Assembly (NCBI GenBank): GCA_016291375.1
Contig: JAEEXE010000007.1
Location: 39,546 to 103,545 of the forward strand
DNA length: 64,000 nt
Reading direction: 5' to 3'
From: Butyrivibrio sp.
Lineage (GTDB): Bacteria > Bacillota > Clostridia > Lachnospirales > Lachnospiraceae
In this document: positions 16,234 to 24,584 of the stretch, piece by piece
Layout of the letters: each line of letters begins with the position of its first letter
How positions within the stretch are numbered: the first letter of the stretch is position 1
The notes under the pieces: generated by a model
Database searches by the model: none
The model's input: only the letters and a program-made list of their open reading frames with translations
What the model was told of the DNA's origin: nothing
Program-made: the position numbers and the translations under genes

Positions 16234-17709
16234 TTATTCTGCGTCAGCTTTTCTTCTAACAATAAAGTATGCAATACCAGCAACTATAAGGATACCACCA
16301 ACAATATAGAAAATAGTTGTTCCGATTCCACCTGTTGAAGGAAGTGTAAGACCTGTTCCATCTTCTACCTTCTCAACCTGTATATTTTCAACGGTAGAAT
16401 TCTTGGTTACTATCATCTCCTGAGCGTGCTCATAAGTTGTGCCGTCAACAGTAACTTTGCCCTCAAGAAGGTTGTATCCCTTAGGAGCCTGTGTCTCTAC
16501 AAGAACATACTTCTCGGGAGCGAAACCTTTGATAATAATGTTATCAGCCTCAACAGTTGTGAACTCTGTTACTGTTCCGTCAGGATCAACCTTGTACTCA
16601 GTATCTGAGACCTTTGTAAGCTTAACAAGTGACTTATCAAGTTCTCTGTAAATCTCAAACTTTGCATCCTTAAGGAGCTTATCAGTTCCCTTTGCAACCT
16701 TTCTGATTGCTACAGGATATGTCTTATGCTCTGTCTCCTTAGGAACGCCCTTTCCATTATGTCCATATATAAGCTGAGCTTTATTGACATTTGCACTGGG
16801 AGAAATAACTGCATCCGCATTTAAAACAGCAGTATATTTAATAGTAATCTTTATATCCTTGCTGGGTTCACCTTTAAAAGTAACCTCAAAACCTTTAGTT
16901 TCATCATCGGGATCAACATATGAATTATCGATCGACCATGTAAGTCCCGCATTATCAGTATCAAATGAAATATTTGCATCTGTGATCGGATTAAGAGTAA
17001 GTCCACCCGTTACAGAGTCATGAATCTTATATCCAAGTCCGCCTTTTTTAAAGACACCTTCTACAGAATATTCAATGGTATCGCCTATCTGATGATGGCC
17101 ACCTGTAAGGTCCTCATATATAAGATTCTTATTTGTAGCATCTGTAACAATCTTGATAATATCTGTTCCTTCATTCTTCTCTGCAAGTTGTGCATCGGGA
17201 GTTGTTGTATTTACAGCAACAGCACTACCAAGCGAAGAATTAAGAACATAATATCCAAATTCAGAAACGTCTATTTTAATATCTCCATCTTCTGTTGTTT
17301 CTTTTGTTGCTACAGGAGAAATGCTGTTCTCTTCTGCATACGCAAGAGCTGCCTTACCAAAAATCTTGGCATCAGCTTCAGATGTAAGTCCTGATGTATC
17401 AAGAATATCATTATCGCCTACTGTGAAAAGATCACTCATTTTAACGCTAAAAGTGCCGGTTTCATCTGTGTAGGTGTAAGTATAATTCTGGAATCCATCG
17501 AAAATCGGATTAAGTTTGTAAACGCCGCCCGCGTCAGGCTTAGCTTCATCAGCAGGAACATAATCAAATACACGATATGCTTTATATTCCTGACCTTTTA
17601 ATGCGCCGGTTATTGTAATAGATCCGGCAGCTGCAAAAGCAGTGATCCCCATCCCCAGTACCATGACTGCCACTAGGAGACCCATAATGAGTTTCTTGAA
17701 TGTTTTCAT
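16234..17709 (-). CDS. major pilin subunit, LPSTG-anchored (SpaA/FctA-like)
   Basis: The 491-residue protein has a signal peptide (about 1-27), a GSITITGALKGQEYKAYRVFDY start typical of SpaA N-terminal domains, Cna-B domains, an E-box YVLVETQAPKGY (about residues 418-429) and the C-terminal LPSTGGIGTTIFYIVGGIL with RRKADAE tail. The E-box Glu forms intradomain isopeptide bonds in this family. The pilin Lys is probably in HKTYPVAIRKV, but the WxxxVxVYPK motif is not exact. The start at 17709 has AAGGAGAGG just upstream; a longer frame lacks a signal peptide at its N-terminus. Confidence 0.92.
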   Translation of the reverse strand: MKTFKKLIMGLLVAVMVLGMGITAFAAAGSITITGALKGQEYKAYRVFDYVPADEAKPDAGGVYKLNPIFDGFQNYTYTYTDETGTFSVKMSDLFTVGDNDILDTSGLTSEADAKIFGKAALAYAEENSISPVATKETTEDGDIKIDVSEFGYYVLNSSLGSAVAVNTTTPDAQLAEKNEGTDIIKIVTDATNKNLIYEDLTGGHHQIGDTIEYSVEGVFKKGGLGYKIHDSVTGGLTLNPITDANISFDTDNAGLTWSIDNSYVDPDDETKGFEVTFKGEPSKDIKITIKYTAVLNADAVISPSANVNKAQLIYGHNGKGVPKETEHKTYPVAIRKVAKGTDKLLKDAKFEIYRELDKSLVKLTKVSDTEYKVDPDGTVTEFTTVEADNIIIKGFAPEKYVLVETQAPKGYNLLEGKVTVDGTTYEHAQEMIVTKNSTVENIQVEKVEDGTGLTLPSTGGIGTTIFYIVGGILIVAGIAYFIVRRKADAE

Positions 17710-17822
17710 ATTCCTCTCCTTCTTTGAACCTTGTAAAAAATGTAAGTTTACGTTGTATCCGGTGCAAATGAGCACCTGTTTTAAAGCTTTGTGGCTTTAA
17801 ATCCTTCTCTTTAGACTAAAGA

Positions 17823-20800
17823 TCATTCATTCTCTTCGTCTTTTTTTCTGCGTCTCTTTCCAATAAAGCACGCACCTGCTCCTGTAAGAGACATCACTGC
17901 CGCTCCGGCTCCTGCAACTATATAAGGAAGCTCACCTATTCCTCCGGAATTTGGAAGTGTATTTCCGCTTCTCTCATTAGCTACCTCAAGCATAGCGTTA
18001 TTGCCCTGAACATAGACATTTTCCCAATTGATGTCCGATGCAACCTGCTGATCCTTAAAGAACGCATAATATGTGATCTTAGGTGCATTTCTATATTCAT
18101 TCTGACCTGTTGAATCACACTCAACTATGTGATATCTTGTGCGGTCAGGCACAGCCACTTCTGAAGTCCAATCATTTCCGGGACTTAACTCTATAGGTCC
18201 CTTAAAGAATTCAAAAGTACTATCATCATATGACTTGTACAGGTTTACAAATACCGTTCCAAAGCTCTCTGTTTCCGCTCCGGATACCACATTGCCATCC
18301 ACGGTCCATATCTTCTTAAGTCTGATATAAGGTGTATTGGTAAGTGTGATTGTAGTATTTCCGTCAGCTCCGATATCCGTTCTGTTCTCGGTATTCTTGT
18401 ATCCGTTAACTATTCCAACAGAATCTTCACTTACGGATGTATCAGTAATCGCATTTCCTGATGCGTCATATACAACATATCTTATAGGATTGAGAGGTAC
18501 CAGTTCACTTCCGTTGTTATAATACTCGTCAGCAGCATATTCATATTGATTACCATTTTCATCAAAGGCTTCAAGATCATCAAAAGTATATGCCTTTGAT
18601 GTTGCAATTCCGCCGCTCATGTAGTAATCGGAAGCTGGTATTGTAAATGTCTCTACCTCTTCGTATTCGCCACCTGAAACTCTTCTCTTAAGAACTACTG
18701 TGATATCCCAGATATCTGCTGTGCTGCTCTGATTCCAATTCTTGATAACGGATATCTTTGTAGGTGTCTTGTTATAGAAACCTGCATTGACAGGATCAAT
18801 GTAATTGGCATCTGTACAGTAGTCTATTACGCTGGTGTGATTAGCAAGAATCGCTTCTATAGAAGCATCATCTGCAATCCTATAATATGTACGAACCACA
18901 TTCTGCTGATCTACATAATAGTCAACCTTGACAGCCATAATAGCTTTATCAATGGTTGTCTGTGTGTGGTTACTACCATCTGCATTACCCTCTACAAACA
19001 TGAAGTAATATGTCTTACCAACTTCCATATTCCATGCGTTTGTTCTGGTATCAACAGTGTATTTGATGCTGCTACCCTGGTTGGTAATGAAATTCGGCAC
19101 CCTACCATTTCCGGTTCCAAATATCCTTCTATCCGTTCCAACCTCTGTTCTTGTCCCGTTATCTTCTGTCTTGATCATTCTGATCCAGAAGTTAAACTTA
19201 AGAGTGTTGTCATCAAGAAGACTACCGTTCAGGTACTTAAACATCTCAATATCAAAAGGTTTGCGGCTCTTGTTATAGAATCCAACATCCTGTCTGAGCC
19301 TATGCGCATCGTTATAGTAATCTTTACTGAAGCTTCTAAGTATATCTGAAACTTCCTGTTCATTTATCCTATAATATTCGGGCTCGTTTATAGCCTTGTC
19401 GCCATCGCCGGGATAATACTTAACCTTTGCAAGAAGTCCGCTCTTATCCTTTAAGTAATCACCTGTAGTATCGTTCTCAGTCATCATGAAGTAGTAGGTG
19501 TTCTCACCGCCGTACTCCATTCCGATATCTGCCGGATTGTTAACACTATACTTGATCTCCCACCAATCATTGGTCAGGTTATCATCAAGCGTCTTCCATT
19601 TGCCACTCTTCTCATCGAACATGCGAAGGGTAAACCTAAACTTACCGCTATCTGCTGCTCTCGCATAATCATTATCAATGTATTTCTCAAACACCAGATC
19701 AAAGGGAATAACTGTATCATCTATGTTTGAAATTGTTGTTGATGCAGACTCTTCAAGGAATCTTCTGACAACAATCTTATGGATCTCACAATCCTTTACC
19801 AGCGTCTTGGCTATTACAGTTCCGCAGTATGATCCGGTAGTCGTAACATGTGCTCTGGGAGCAACAAGTGTGCCCGACATAATATCGGCTTCTATTTTTC
19901 CGGTATACGGAACAAAATCACCATTATCATCTCTCTGAACGGGATTGATTATGATCTGATTAGCAATCTCGTTCCAATCACCGGTTCCTTTACCATTAAT
20001 CTTAATCTTATCGAGCCTGTATTTATCTATTCCTGTCAGATCAAGATTGAGAAGCAGGAATCTATTGCCTATATCAATTCCGGTATTGATCGCATAATTA
20101 TCATTAATGCTCTGCGGGAATCCAAAATAGCGTCTTGTCAGGTCATTTTGAAGAGTGGGTACGTTATCATATGTAGGAGCACCTCCAACAAGATTGATGA
20201 CCATTAAATCACTATTATTTTTGCTAGCATAAGCCATTTTGCTTGATGCTGTAGCTGCATCCGAAAGAAGCTCACTTATGCTAATAGGGAACTTCCCTTG
20301 ATACTTCTCTGTATGATAAGGCTTTCCATCATGTCCGGCCATGTGTGCAAACGCCTCGTCATAAGTTACACCTTCATAACCTGTCTCAGTCTTGTAATAT
20401 ACTGTCGCGCCATTTACTTTCTGAAGGACATACTCACCTGTATATCCGTTCATGTCTTCAACAAAGCTGTCTGTAAATAAACTGATAGCATCATGTGCTC
20501 CGTTAATACCATCCTGCTCATACTCAACTGTATAGCGGCCGTTCTTTTCGCCATTCATAAGTGGTTTTCCATAAGGATCCAACTCGAGCACATAAAACTT
20601 TGAATATATTACGCCATTTCCAAGCTTAGCAAAATCAAACGAATACGAACCGTTTCCTGTAGCATCTGTAGTGATGCTAAATCGGCTGTTTGGAATCTCC
20701 TGCTTACCCTGAGGATCGGCATACACAGCAAAATCAAACTTTCCAATCTTATTGGGGCCCTTGACTACTTTATTCACCTTGACCATGTATTTGACAAGAT

Positions 20801-22592
20801 GCTCATATACCTTTGCAGAGTTACCTATTGTAAAGTTCTGAATCTTATCGATCTTATGTACAGCTATGTTAGCTTCACTGTGCTGACCATCTGAATAATG
20901 AGTGCCTCCGCCGTAATAATCATCAGCAACCGCTCCGAAAAATGTGGATTTACCTAGCCATTCTATAATCTGAGCAGGTGTATATGCTTCGGAACCATCC
21001 CATGTATACTCATTTCTACTGGTTACAGCACCATATATTGAGAAAGATGTTGCTGTAAAGCTGATAACATCTGCTTCTTCTCCAAGACTTACGTTACTGT
21101 CTGTAAGGATATCAACATTGATATCATCTGCGCTGATGTCCGTTGCTTCGCTTGTGGAAGCATATCCTTCCTTAACCTCTTCTTTAATAGGAAGATGAAG
21201 TACAGATACATCTTCTTCCTTCTCTGTTTCCATGTCAGATGAAAGCTTGTTGTCATCAAATGAAACAGATACTGAAACTGTTCCTTCCTTGGGTTCGTAC
21301 TCAACATTATCAAGCACAAAAGCTATATCAAAAAGTACAGTGTTGCTATCATCATATTCTGTAGGCTCTTCTTTACCTGCTGCCTCTGCAATAGCCTGTG
21401 CATTGGCATTAAGAGCATCCATGTATGCGTTGTAATTGTATCCGCTTGTAAACTGATCAAGAGGAGTTACGTTAAGTTCGATTCCCTTAGGGAACTCTTC
21501 AGGCTTAGACAGAACAACTGTTACTGTCATGCCATCAACTGTACATACAAATCTCTCCTGAGTATTAACGGCATCGTATACGAGCTTAAGATCTGTATCT
21601 TCCTTAATCTCAATTTCCTGACCGTCTTCTGTTACAGCTTCATAATAAACATACTGCGCACTTTCTTCTTCATCCTCTGCAAGAAGTGCAGCACTGTCTT
21701 CATTTTCTTCTTTTTCTACAGCTACTTCCTGAGTCTTCTTTATGATCTTTACGATTTCAGTTTCTTCTTCTCCAAGAAGTGCCTTCTTATATATATATCC
21801 ATCGAACTTCTTAGCTTCTTCTTTGATCTCAAAAGAATCTGCCATAGAAAGCTCTTTTGCCTCAGAAATTTCAACTTCATCGGCGTCAACATAATAAACT
21901 GTTATAACAACATCCTTGAGCTCTTCAAGTTCTTCTTCATCAACTGAAGACAATTCACTCGATGCCTCTATTGATGTTTCGCTTGATTCCATGCTTGAAG
22001 CATCATCAGCAGCTGTTGTAGCTTCACTTGATGAATCGGATGCTTCCTCTCCAGAACCATCTTCTTTAGAGATTTCCTCAGTTGCTCCATCACCAAGTGT
22101 AGCCTTGTCCCCTGCTTCATCACCGGTCTTCGGAGTTCCCTCGCCTTCTTTAATCTCTTCTTTTACTTCTTCTTTTACTTCTTCTTTTGTCTCATCTTTC
22201 TTCTCTTCTGACTCTTTTCCTTCCGCGCCCTGATCGTCTTCCCCATCTGCATTATCATCGTCGCCTTCAAGGCTCTGCTCTCCTGAATGATCCCCATCAT
22301 CATTTTGAGCCGGTGTTTCTTCTTCGAAACCACCTTCATCCCCGCCTTCTTCATTGTTCTTGTTCTCAATAGTCTCATCAATGAGTTCCTGCTCATATTC
22401 TGAATCCGCTATGTCCTGAATGCCTATCTTTTCAAAAGCATCCTCTGTCATAGCAGTTGCAGGCTTATTGAGTACGTACAATGTCACCGTTCCTGTAAGC
22501 ATTGCAACGCAAAGTGCAAATGCCAACCATCTACGGTAGCTACGATGTCTCTTAATGAAGTTTTCTGCGCGATTCTCAACACTTTTGCGCAT
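17823..22592 (-). CDS. large LPNSG-anchored surface adhesin, likely pilus tip
   Basis: The 1589-residue protein has a long basic N-terminus and membrane signal (about 22-46), then a very acidic low-complexity region (about 60-230, runs of EEVKEEVKEE and Ser/Glu). A middle part follows with GTLVAPRAHVTTTGSYCGTVIAKTL, which resembles the 'choice-of-anchor A' / collagen-binding type domain of tip adhesins, then several Cna-B-type repeats. The C-terminus is NTLPNSGGIG, a hydrophobic segment and KRRRKKDEENE. The first position in the operon before the major pilin and its size fit a tip adhesin. The ligand is unknown. AGAGG lies before the ATG. Confidence 0.85.
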   Translation of the reverse strand: MRKSVENRAENFIKRHRSYRRWLAFALCVAMLTGTVTLYVLNKPATAMTEDAFEKIGIQDIADSEYEQELIDETIENKNNEEGGDEGGFEEETPAQNDDGDHSGEQSLEGDDDNADGEDDQGAEGKESEEKKDETKEEVKEEVKEEIKEGEGTPKTGDEAGDKATLGDGATEEISKEDGSGEEASDSSSEATTAADDASSMESSETSIEASSELSSVDEEELEELKDVVITVYYVDADEVEISEAKELSMADSFEIKEEAKKFDGYIYKKALLGEEETEIVKIIKKTQEVAVEKEENEDSAALLAEDEEESAQYVYYEAVTEDGQEIEIKEDTDLKLVYDAVNTQERFVCTVDGMTVTVVLSKPEEFPKGIELNVTPLDQFTSGYNYNAYMDALNANAQAIAEAAGKEEPTEYDDSNTVLFDIAFVLDNVEYEPKEGTVSVSVSFDDNKLSSDMETEKEEDVSVLHLPIKEEVKEGYASTSEATDISADDINVDILTDSNVSLGEEADVISFTATSFSIYGAVTSRNEYTWDGSEAYTPAQIIEWLGKSTFFGAVADDYYGGGTHYSDGQHSEANIAVHKIDKIQNFTIGNSAKVYEHLVKYMVKVNKVVKGPNKIGKFDFAVYADPQGKQEIPNSRFSITTDATGNGSYSFDFAKLGNGVIYSKFYVLELDPYGKPLMNGEKNGRYTVEYEQDGINGAHDAISLFTDSFVEDMNGYTGEYVLQKVNGATVYYKTETGYEGVTYDEAFAHMAGHDGKPYHTEKYQGKFPISISELLSDAATASSKMAYASKNNSDLMVINLVGGAPTYDNVPTLQNDLTRRYFGFPQSINDNYAINTGIDIGNRFLLLNLDLTGIDKYRLDKIKINGKGTGDWNEIANQIIINPVQRDDNGDFVPYTGKIEADIMSGTLVAPRAHVTTTGSYCGTVIAKTLVKDCEIHKIVVRRFLEESASTTISNIDDTVIPFDLVFEKYIDNDYARAADSGKFRFTLRMFDEKSGKWKTLDDNLTNDWWEIKYSVNNPADIGMEYGGENTYYFMMTENDTTGDYLKDKSGLLAKVKYYPGDGDKAINEPEYYRINEQEVSDILRSFSKDYYNDAHRLRQDVGFYNKSRKPFDIEMFKYLNGSLLDDNTLKFNFWIRMIKTEDNGTRTEVGTDRRIFGTGNGRVPNFITNQGSSIKYTVDTRTNAWNMEVGKTYYFMFVEGNADGSNHTQTTIDKAIMAVKVDYYVDQQNVVRTYYRIADDASIEAILANHTSVIDYCTDANYIDPVNAGFYNKTPTKISVIKNWNQSSTADIWDITVVLKRRVSGGEYEEVETFTIPASDYYMSGGIATSKAYTFDDLEAFDENGNQYEYAADEYYNNGSELVPLNPIRYVVYDASGNAITDTSVSEDSVGIVNGYKNTENRTDIGADGNTTITLTNTPYIRLKKIWTVDGNVVSGAETESFGTVFVNLYKSYDDSTFEFFKGPIELSPGNDWTSEVAVPDRTRYHIVECDSTGQNEYRNAPKITYYAFFKDQQVASDINWENVYVQGNNAMLEVANERSGNTLPNSGGIGELPYIVAGAGAAVMSLTGAGACFIGKRRRKKDEENE

Positions 22593-22652
22593 ACCGCTAA
22601 CCTCTTTACCTGTAAAAAACGTTCTCAGTTACATTTATGACTGACTATGATG

Positions 22653-23228
22653 TTAAAGGCTTCCTGATACATTAAACGGGAAGACCCTAAATACAACCTT
22701 GCCGATAAGCTGTTCTTTGGTGACGCAGCCAACCACGCTACTCCTTGAATCTATAGAAGCACTGCGGTGGTCTCCTAAAACAAAATATCTGTTTTCCGGC
22801 ACTTGATATGGAAATGTAATATCTGTTGGATCAAAACTTTTTTCAGCGTACGGCTCTTCAAGTAGCTCCCCATTAACTGAGACATTGCCGTCTTTATCGA
22901 TGTTTATCCAATCACCGGGCGATCCTACCACTCTTTTTACAAGGACTTTATTGTTGTAGTAAAAAGCGATAAGTTCTCCGGGTTCAAACGTTGAACTATT
23001 CTGTGCTACCACTATCTGCCCTGTTTCCAGTGTAGGTGTCATGCTGTCACCTGTAACTCTGAGAACTGTGATAAAAAAACTGGATACCAGAACAGCCAGG
23101 GCTGCCACTATAACTACCACATACAATGTATTTCTAAGTACTTTTTTGTATTCTTTTTTGCTGTTTTCTCTTTTAAGTTCCTTCTTAAGATCACTTAGAG
23201 AAGGTTTTAACACTTTTTCATCACTCAT
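22653..23228 (-). CDS. lepB: signal peptidase I (pilus-operon copy)
   Basis: The 191-residue protein has one membrane segment (about 28-53). The catalytic Ser is in VTGDSMTPTLETG, the catalytic Lys in VLVKRVVGSPGDWI, and box E is YFVLGDHRSASIDSR. It removes signal peptides on the outer face of the membrane. It overlaps the coiled-coil gene by eight bases and precedes the adhesin gene, so it probably serves the pilin precursors, as SipA-like peptidases do in streptococcal pilus islands. All catalytic residues are present, unlike the degenerate streptococcal SipA. Confidence 0.93.
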   Translation of the reverse strand: MSDEKVLKPSLSDLKKELKRENSKKEYKKVLRNTLYVVVIVAALAVLVSSFFITVLRVTGDSMTPTLETGQIVVAQNSSTFEPGELIAFYYNNKVLVKRVVGSPGDWINIDKDGNVSVNGELLEEPYAEKSFDPTDITFPYQVPENRYFVLGDHRSASIDSRSSVVGCVTKEQLIGKVVFRVFPFNVSGSL

Positions 23229-23850
23229 CTACGTTGTCACTTTTTTTCTTTCTGCTCTGCGCAGAAGTTTTCTTCTTGGTTGTCTTGGTCCCGGTCTCTG
23301 TATTTAAAGCGTTATCTGCCCGATGTAAATCACCTGAAGTACTTACATTCAAGCCCATCTGACTTCTTGCTTCCGCAAGCTCTTTCTTGAAATCTTCGTA
23401 CTCAGCTTCTGCTCTCTTCTGAAGTGTTGTGACATAGAGATCAGCTGACTTCTGAGCTGCTTCCATGATGCCTCCGAGCTGGATTGACGCTTCTGCAAGA
23501 GATTGTGAATTCTCTATTTTGAAAAGTGCATCATCTACTTGTTTCTGAAGCTCATCCTTTTCTCTTGTGAGTCTGGCCTTAAGTCCGTTGATGTCCTTGT
23601 CGAACTTAGCCTGCATCTCAGCCTTCTGCTCATTGAACTTGGCTCTCATCTGGTTCTTCTCTTCATCAAAGCCTTTGAGCATCCTGGCTCTTTCATCTGC
23701 CATCTCTTTGAGCAACTGCTGTTTCTCTTTTTCAAGTTCTTCTTTCAGTTCTTCTTCATGTTTCTTAGCTGCTTCAGCTTCTTCCGAAAAAGTGATCATC
23801 ATTTCCAGAAGTTCTGCTCTGCTAAGCTTTTTGAGATTAACTTCTGCCAT
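23221..23850 (-). CDS. coiled-coil cytoplasmic protein, first gene of the pilus operon
   Basis: The 209-residue protein begins MAEVNLKKLSRAELLEMM, has a long Glu/Lys-rich heptad region (about 20-120) typical of coiled coils, then a helical part with AEYEDFKKELAEAR and a Lys/Ser/Thr-rich tail. It has no signal peptide or membrane segment. A DivIVA-like or septum-related scaffold that places the pilus machinery would fit, but this is inference from context. The start at 23850 has AAGGA upstream and lies 34 bases after a terminator hairpin in the leader. Confidence 0.75.
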   Translation of the reverse strand: MAEVNLKKLSRAELLEMMITFSEEAEAAKKHEEELKEELEKEKQQLLKEMADERARMLKGFDEEKNQMRAKFNEQKAEMQAKFDKDINGLKARLTREKDELQKQVDDALFKIENSQSLAEASIQLGGIMEAAQKSADLYVTTLQKRAEAEYEDFKKELAEARSQMGLNVSTSGDLHRADNALNTETGTKTTKKKTSAQSRKKKSDNVDE

Positions 23851-23883
23851 AGCCCATCCTTGTAAGTAATATTCGAATAATGT

Positions 23884-23924
23884 AAAAAGGTACACGCAAC
23901 GACCATTCGGTCTTTGCATGTACC
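23884..23924 (-). terminator. second leader terminator, directly upstream of the first pilus gene
   Basis: GGTACATGCAAAGACC and GGTCGTTGCGTGTACC form a 16-bp stem (one G.T, one mismatch) with a GAAT loop, followed by TTTTT. It ends 34 bases before the start codon, so every pilus mRNA must read through it. Confidence 0.8.
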
Positions 23925-24050
23925 TTAATTGTAATCAATTAACAATGGTATCGCAAAGTATCTATGGCCAGTTGCCTAATGTAATTACTTTCCCTGTACT
24001 TGCCGGAGTTCACCCGGCTGTTCGTCCATGAACTTAATTTGTACCGTAAT
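23925..24050 (-). other. unassigned leader segment between the two pilus-operon terminators
   Basis: About 125 nt lie between the two terminators. They hold a small hairpin (GCCGGGTGAACTCCGGC) and the complementary pieces GTAATTAC near 23983 and GATTAC near 23932, so a closed domain is possible. I recognise no known riboswitch or protein-binding RNA here. No ORF with a ribosome binding site is present. The stretch from 24193 to 24489 otherwise holds only the promoter and AT-rich sequence. Confidence 0.4.
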
Positions 24051-24088
24051 TAAAAAAATAAGACCGTCTGCTCGCACAGTCCGGTCAC
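24051..24088 (-). terminator. riboswitch expression-platform terminator
   Basis: GACCG/CGGTC with inner CTG/CAG forms a hairpin, followed by TTATTTTTTT on the minus strand. It starts about 20 bases after the cyclic-di-GMP aptamer. A GGTGACC segment shared with the aptamer 3' flank (CACCATGATGGTG) could form an alternative stem. Confidence 0.75.
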
Positions 24089-24109
24089 CATCATGGTGCC
24101 AACGAACTA

Positions 24110-24192
24110 GCACCAGCAACTGGCTGTCTTTCACATGTGTGATTAAGACCCTTTAGCTTTGCGTCACCATCTTTCAATGGCTTTGCCTTTTA
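24110..24192 (-). promoter_or_regulatory. cyclic-di-GMP-I (GEMM-I) riboswitch
   Basis: The minus strand reads GGCAAAGCCAUU-GAAA-GAUGG, UGACGCAAAGCUAAAGGG, UCUUAA, then AGACAGCCAGUUGCUGG. This matches class I aptamers closely: the first stem is capped by a GAAA tetraloop, the central GACGCAAAGC joins the G-binding strand, CUUAA is the tetraloop receptor, and the GCCAGUUGC arm closes. The aptamer binds the second messenger cyclic di-GMP. It lies some 260 nt upstream of the pilus operon start and is followed by a terminator, so it controls whether the pilus genes are transcribed. Whether the ligand turns genes on or off cannot be told by eye. Confidence 0.93.
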
Positions 24193-24253
24193 AACGCTTA
24201 GTTTACTCTGGAACAACAACGCTTCATTCAAGTAATTTATTTGTGTGATTACC

Positions 24254-24282
24254 AATATAAACTACTGGACACAAAAAAACAA
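24254..24282 (-). promoter_or_regulatory. probable sigma-A promoter of the pilus operon
   Basis: TTGTTT and TATATT are separated by 17 bases on the minus strand. The start of transcription would be near 24247, leaving about 55 nt before the riboswitch. Confidence 0.5.
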
Positions 24283-24489
24283 CTACTTTTTCACAAAAAG
24301 TTCACAGTTTCCATACAAAAATAGTATTTTCTTAGATTTCATCTGCATTTTGCGTATATAGGATTTTTTTAACTTTTTGCTTGGTTTCCAGTTTTTTCGA
24401 ATCAAAACTGATCCGTGCGAAAGGATTTTATATATTCTGTTTGAAATCATTATAACAGACCGCTCCGTTCTTTCGTTTACTTAAATTAC

Positions 24490-24529
24490 GAAAAAACGCC
24501 ACTTTGGAAACTAAGTTTCAAAGTGGCGT
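24490..24529 (-). terminator. terminator of flgE
   Basis: ACGCCACTTTG and CAAAGTGGCGT form an 11-bp stem, extended by GAAAC/GTTTC pairing in the loop, with TTTTTT on the minus strand. Confidence 0.9.
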
Positions 24530-24584
24530 GTCAATTTTAAATTAATATTTCTAAATTTAGGTACCCTTAGGTTTACCTGTGTTA

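Noticed and set aside
21916-22233. Ser-rich plus-strand frame
   Set aside because: It is the complement of the Glu-rich part of the adhesin (GAA/GAG read as TTC/CTC), not a gene.
23948-23985. Second cyclic-di-GMP-like aptamer on the plus strand (CGCAAAG...GGCCAGTTGCC)
   Set aside because: The pieces resemble GEMM words but are too close together, lack the tetraloop and receptor, and point away from any gene.
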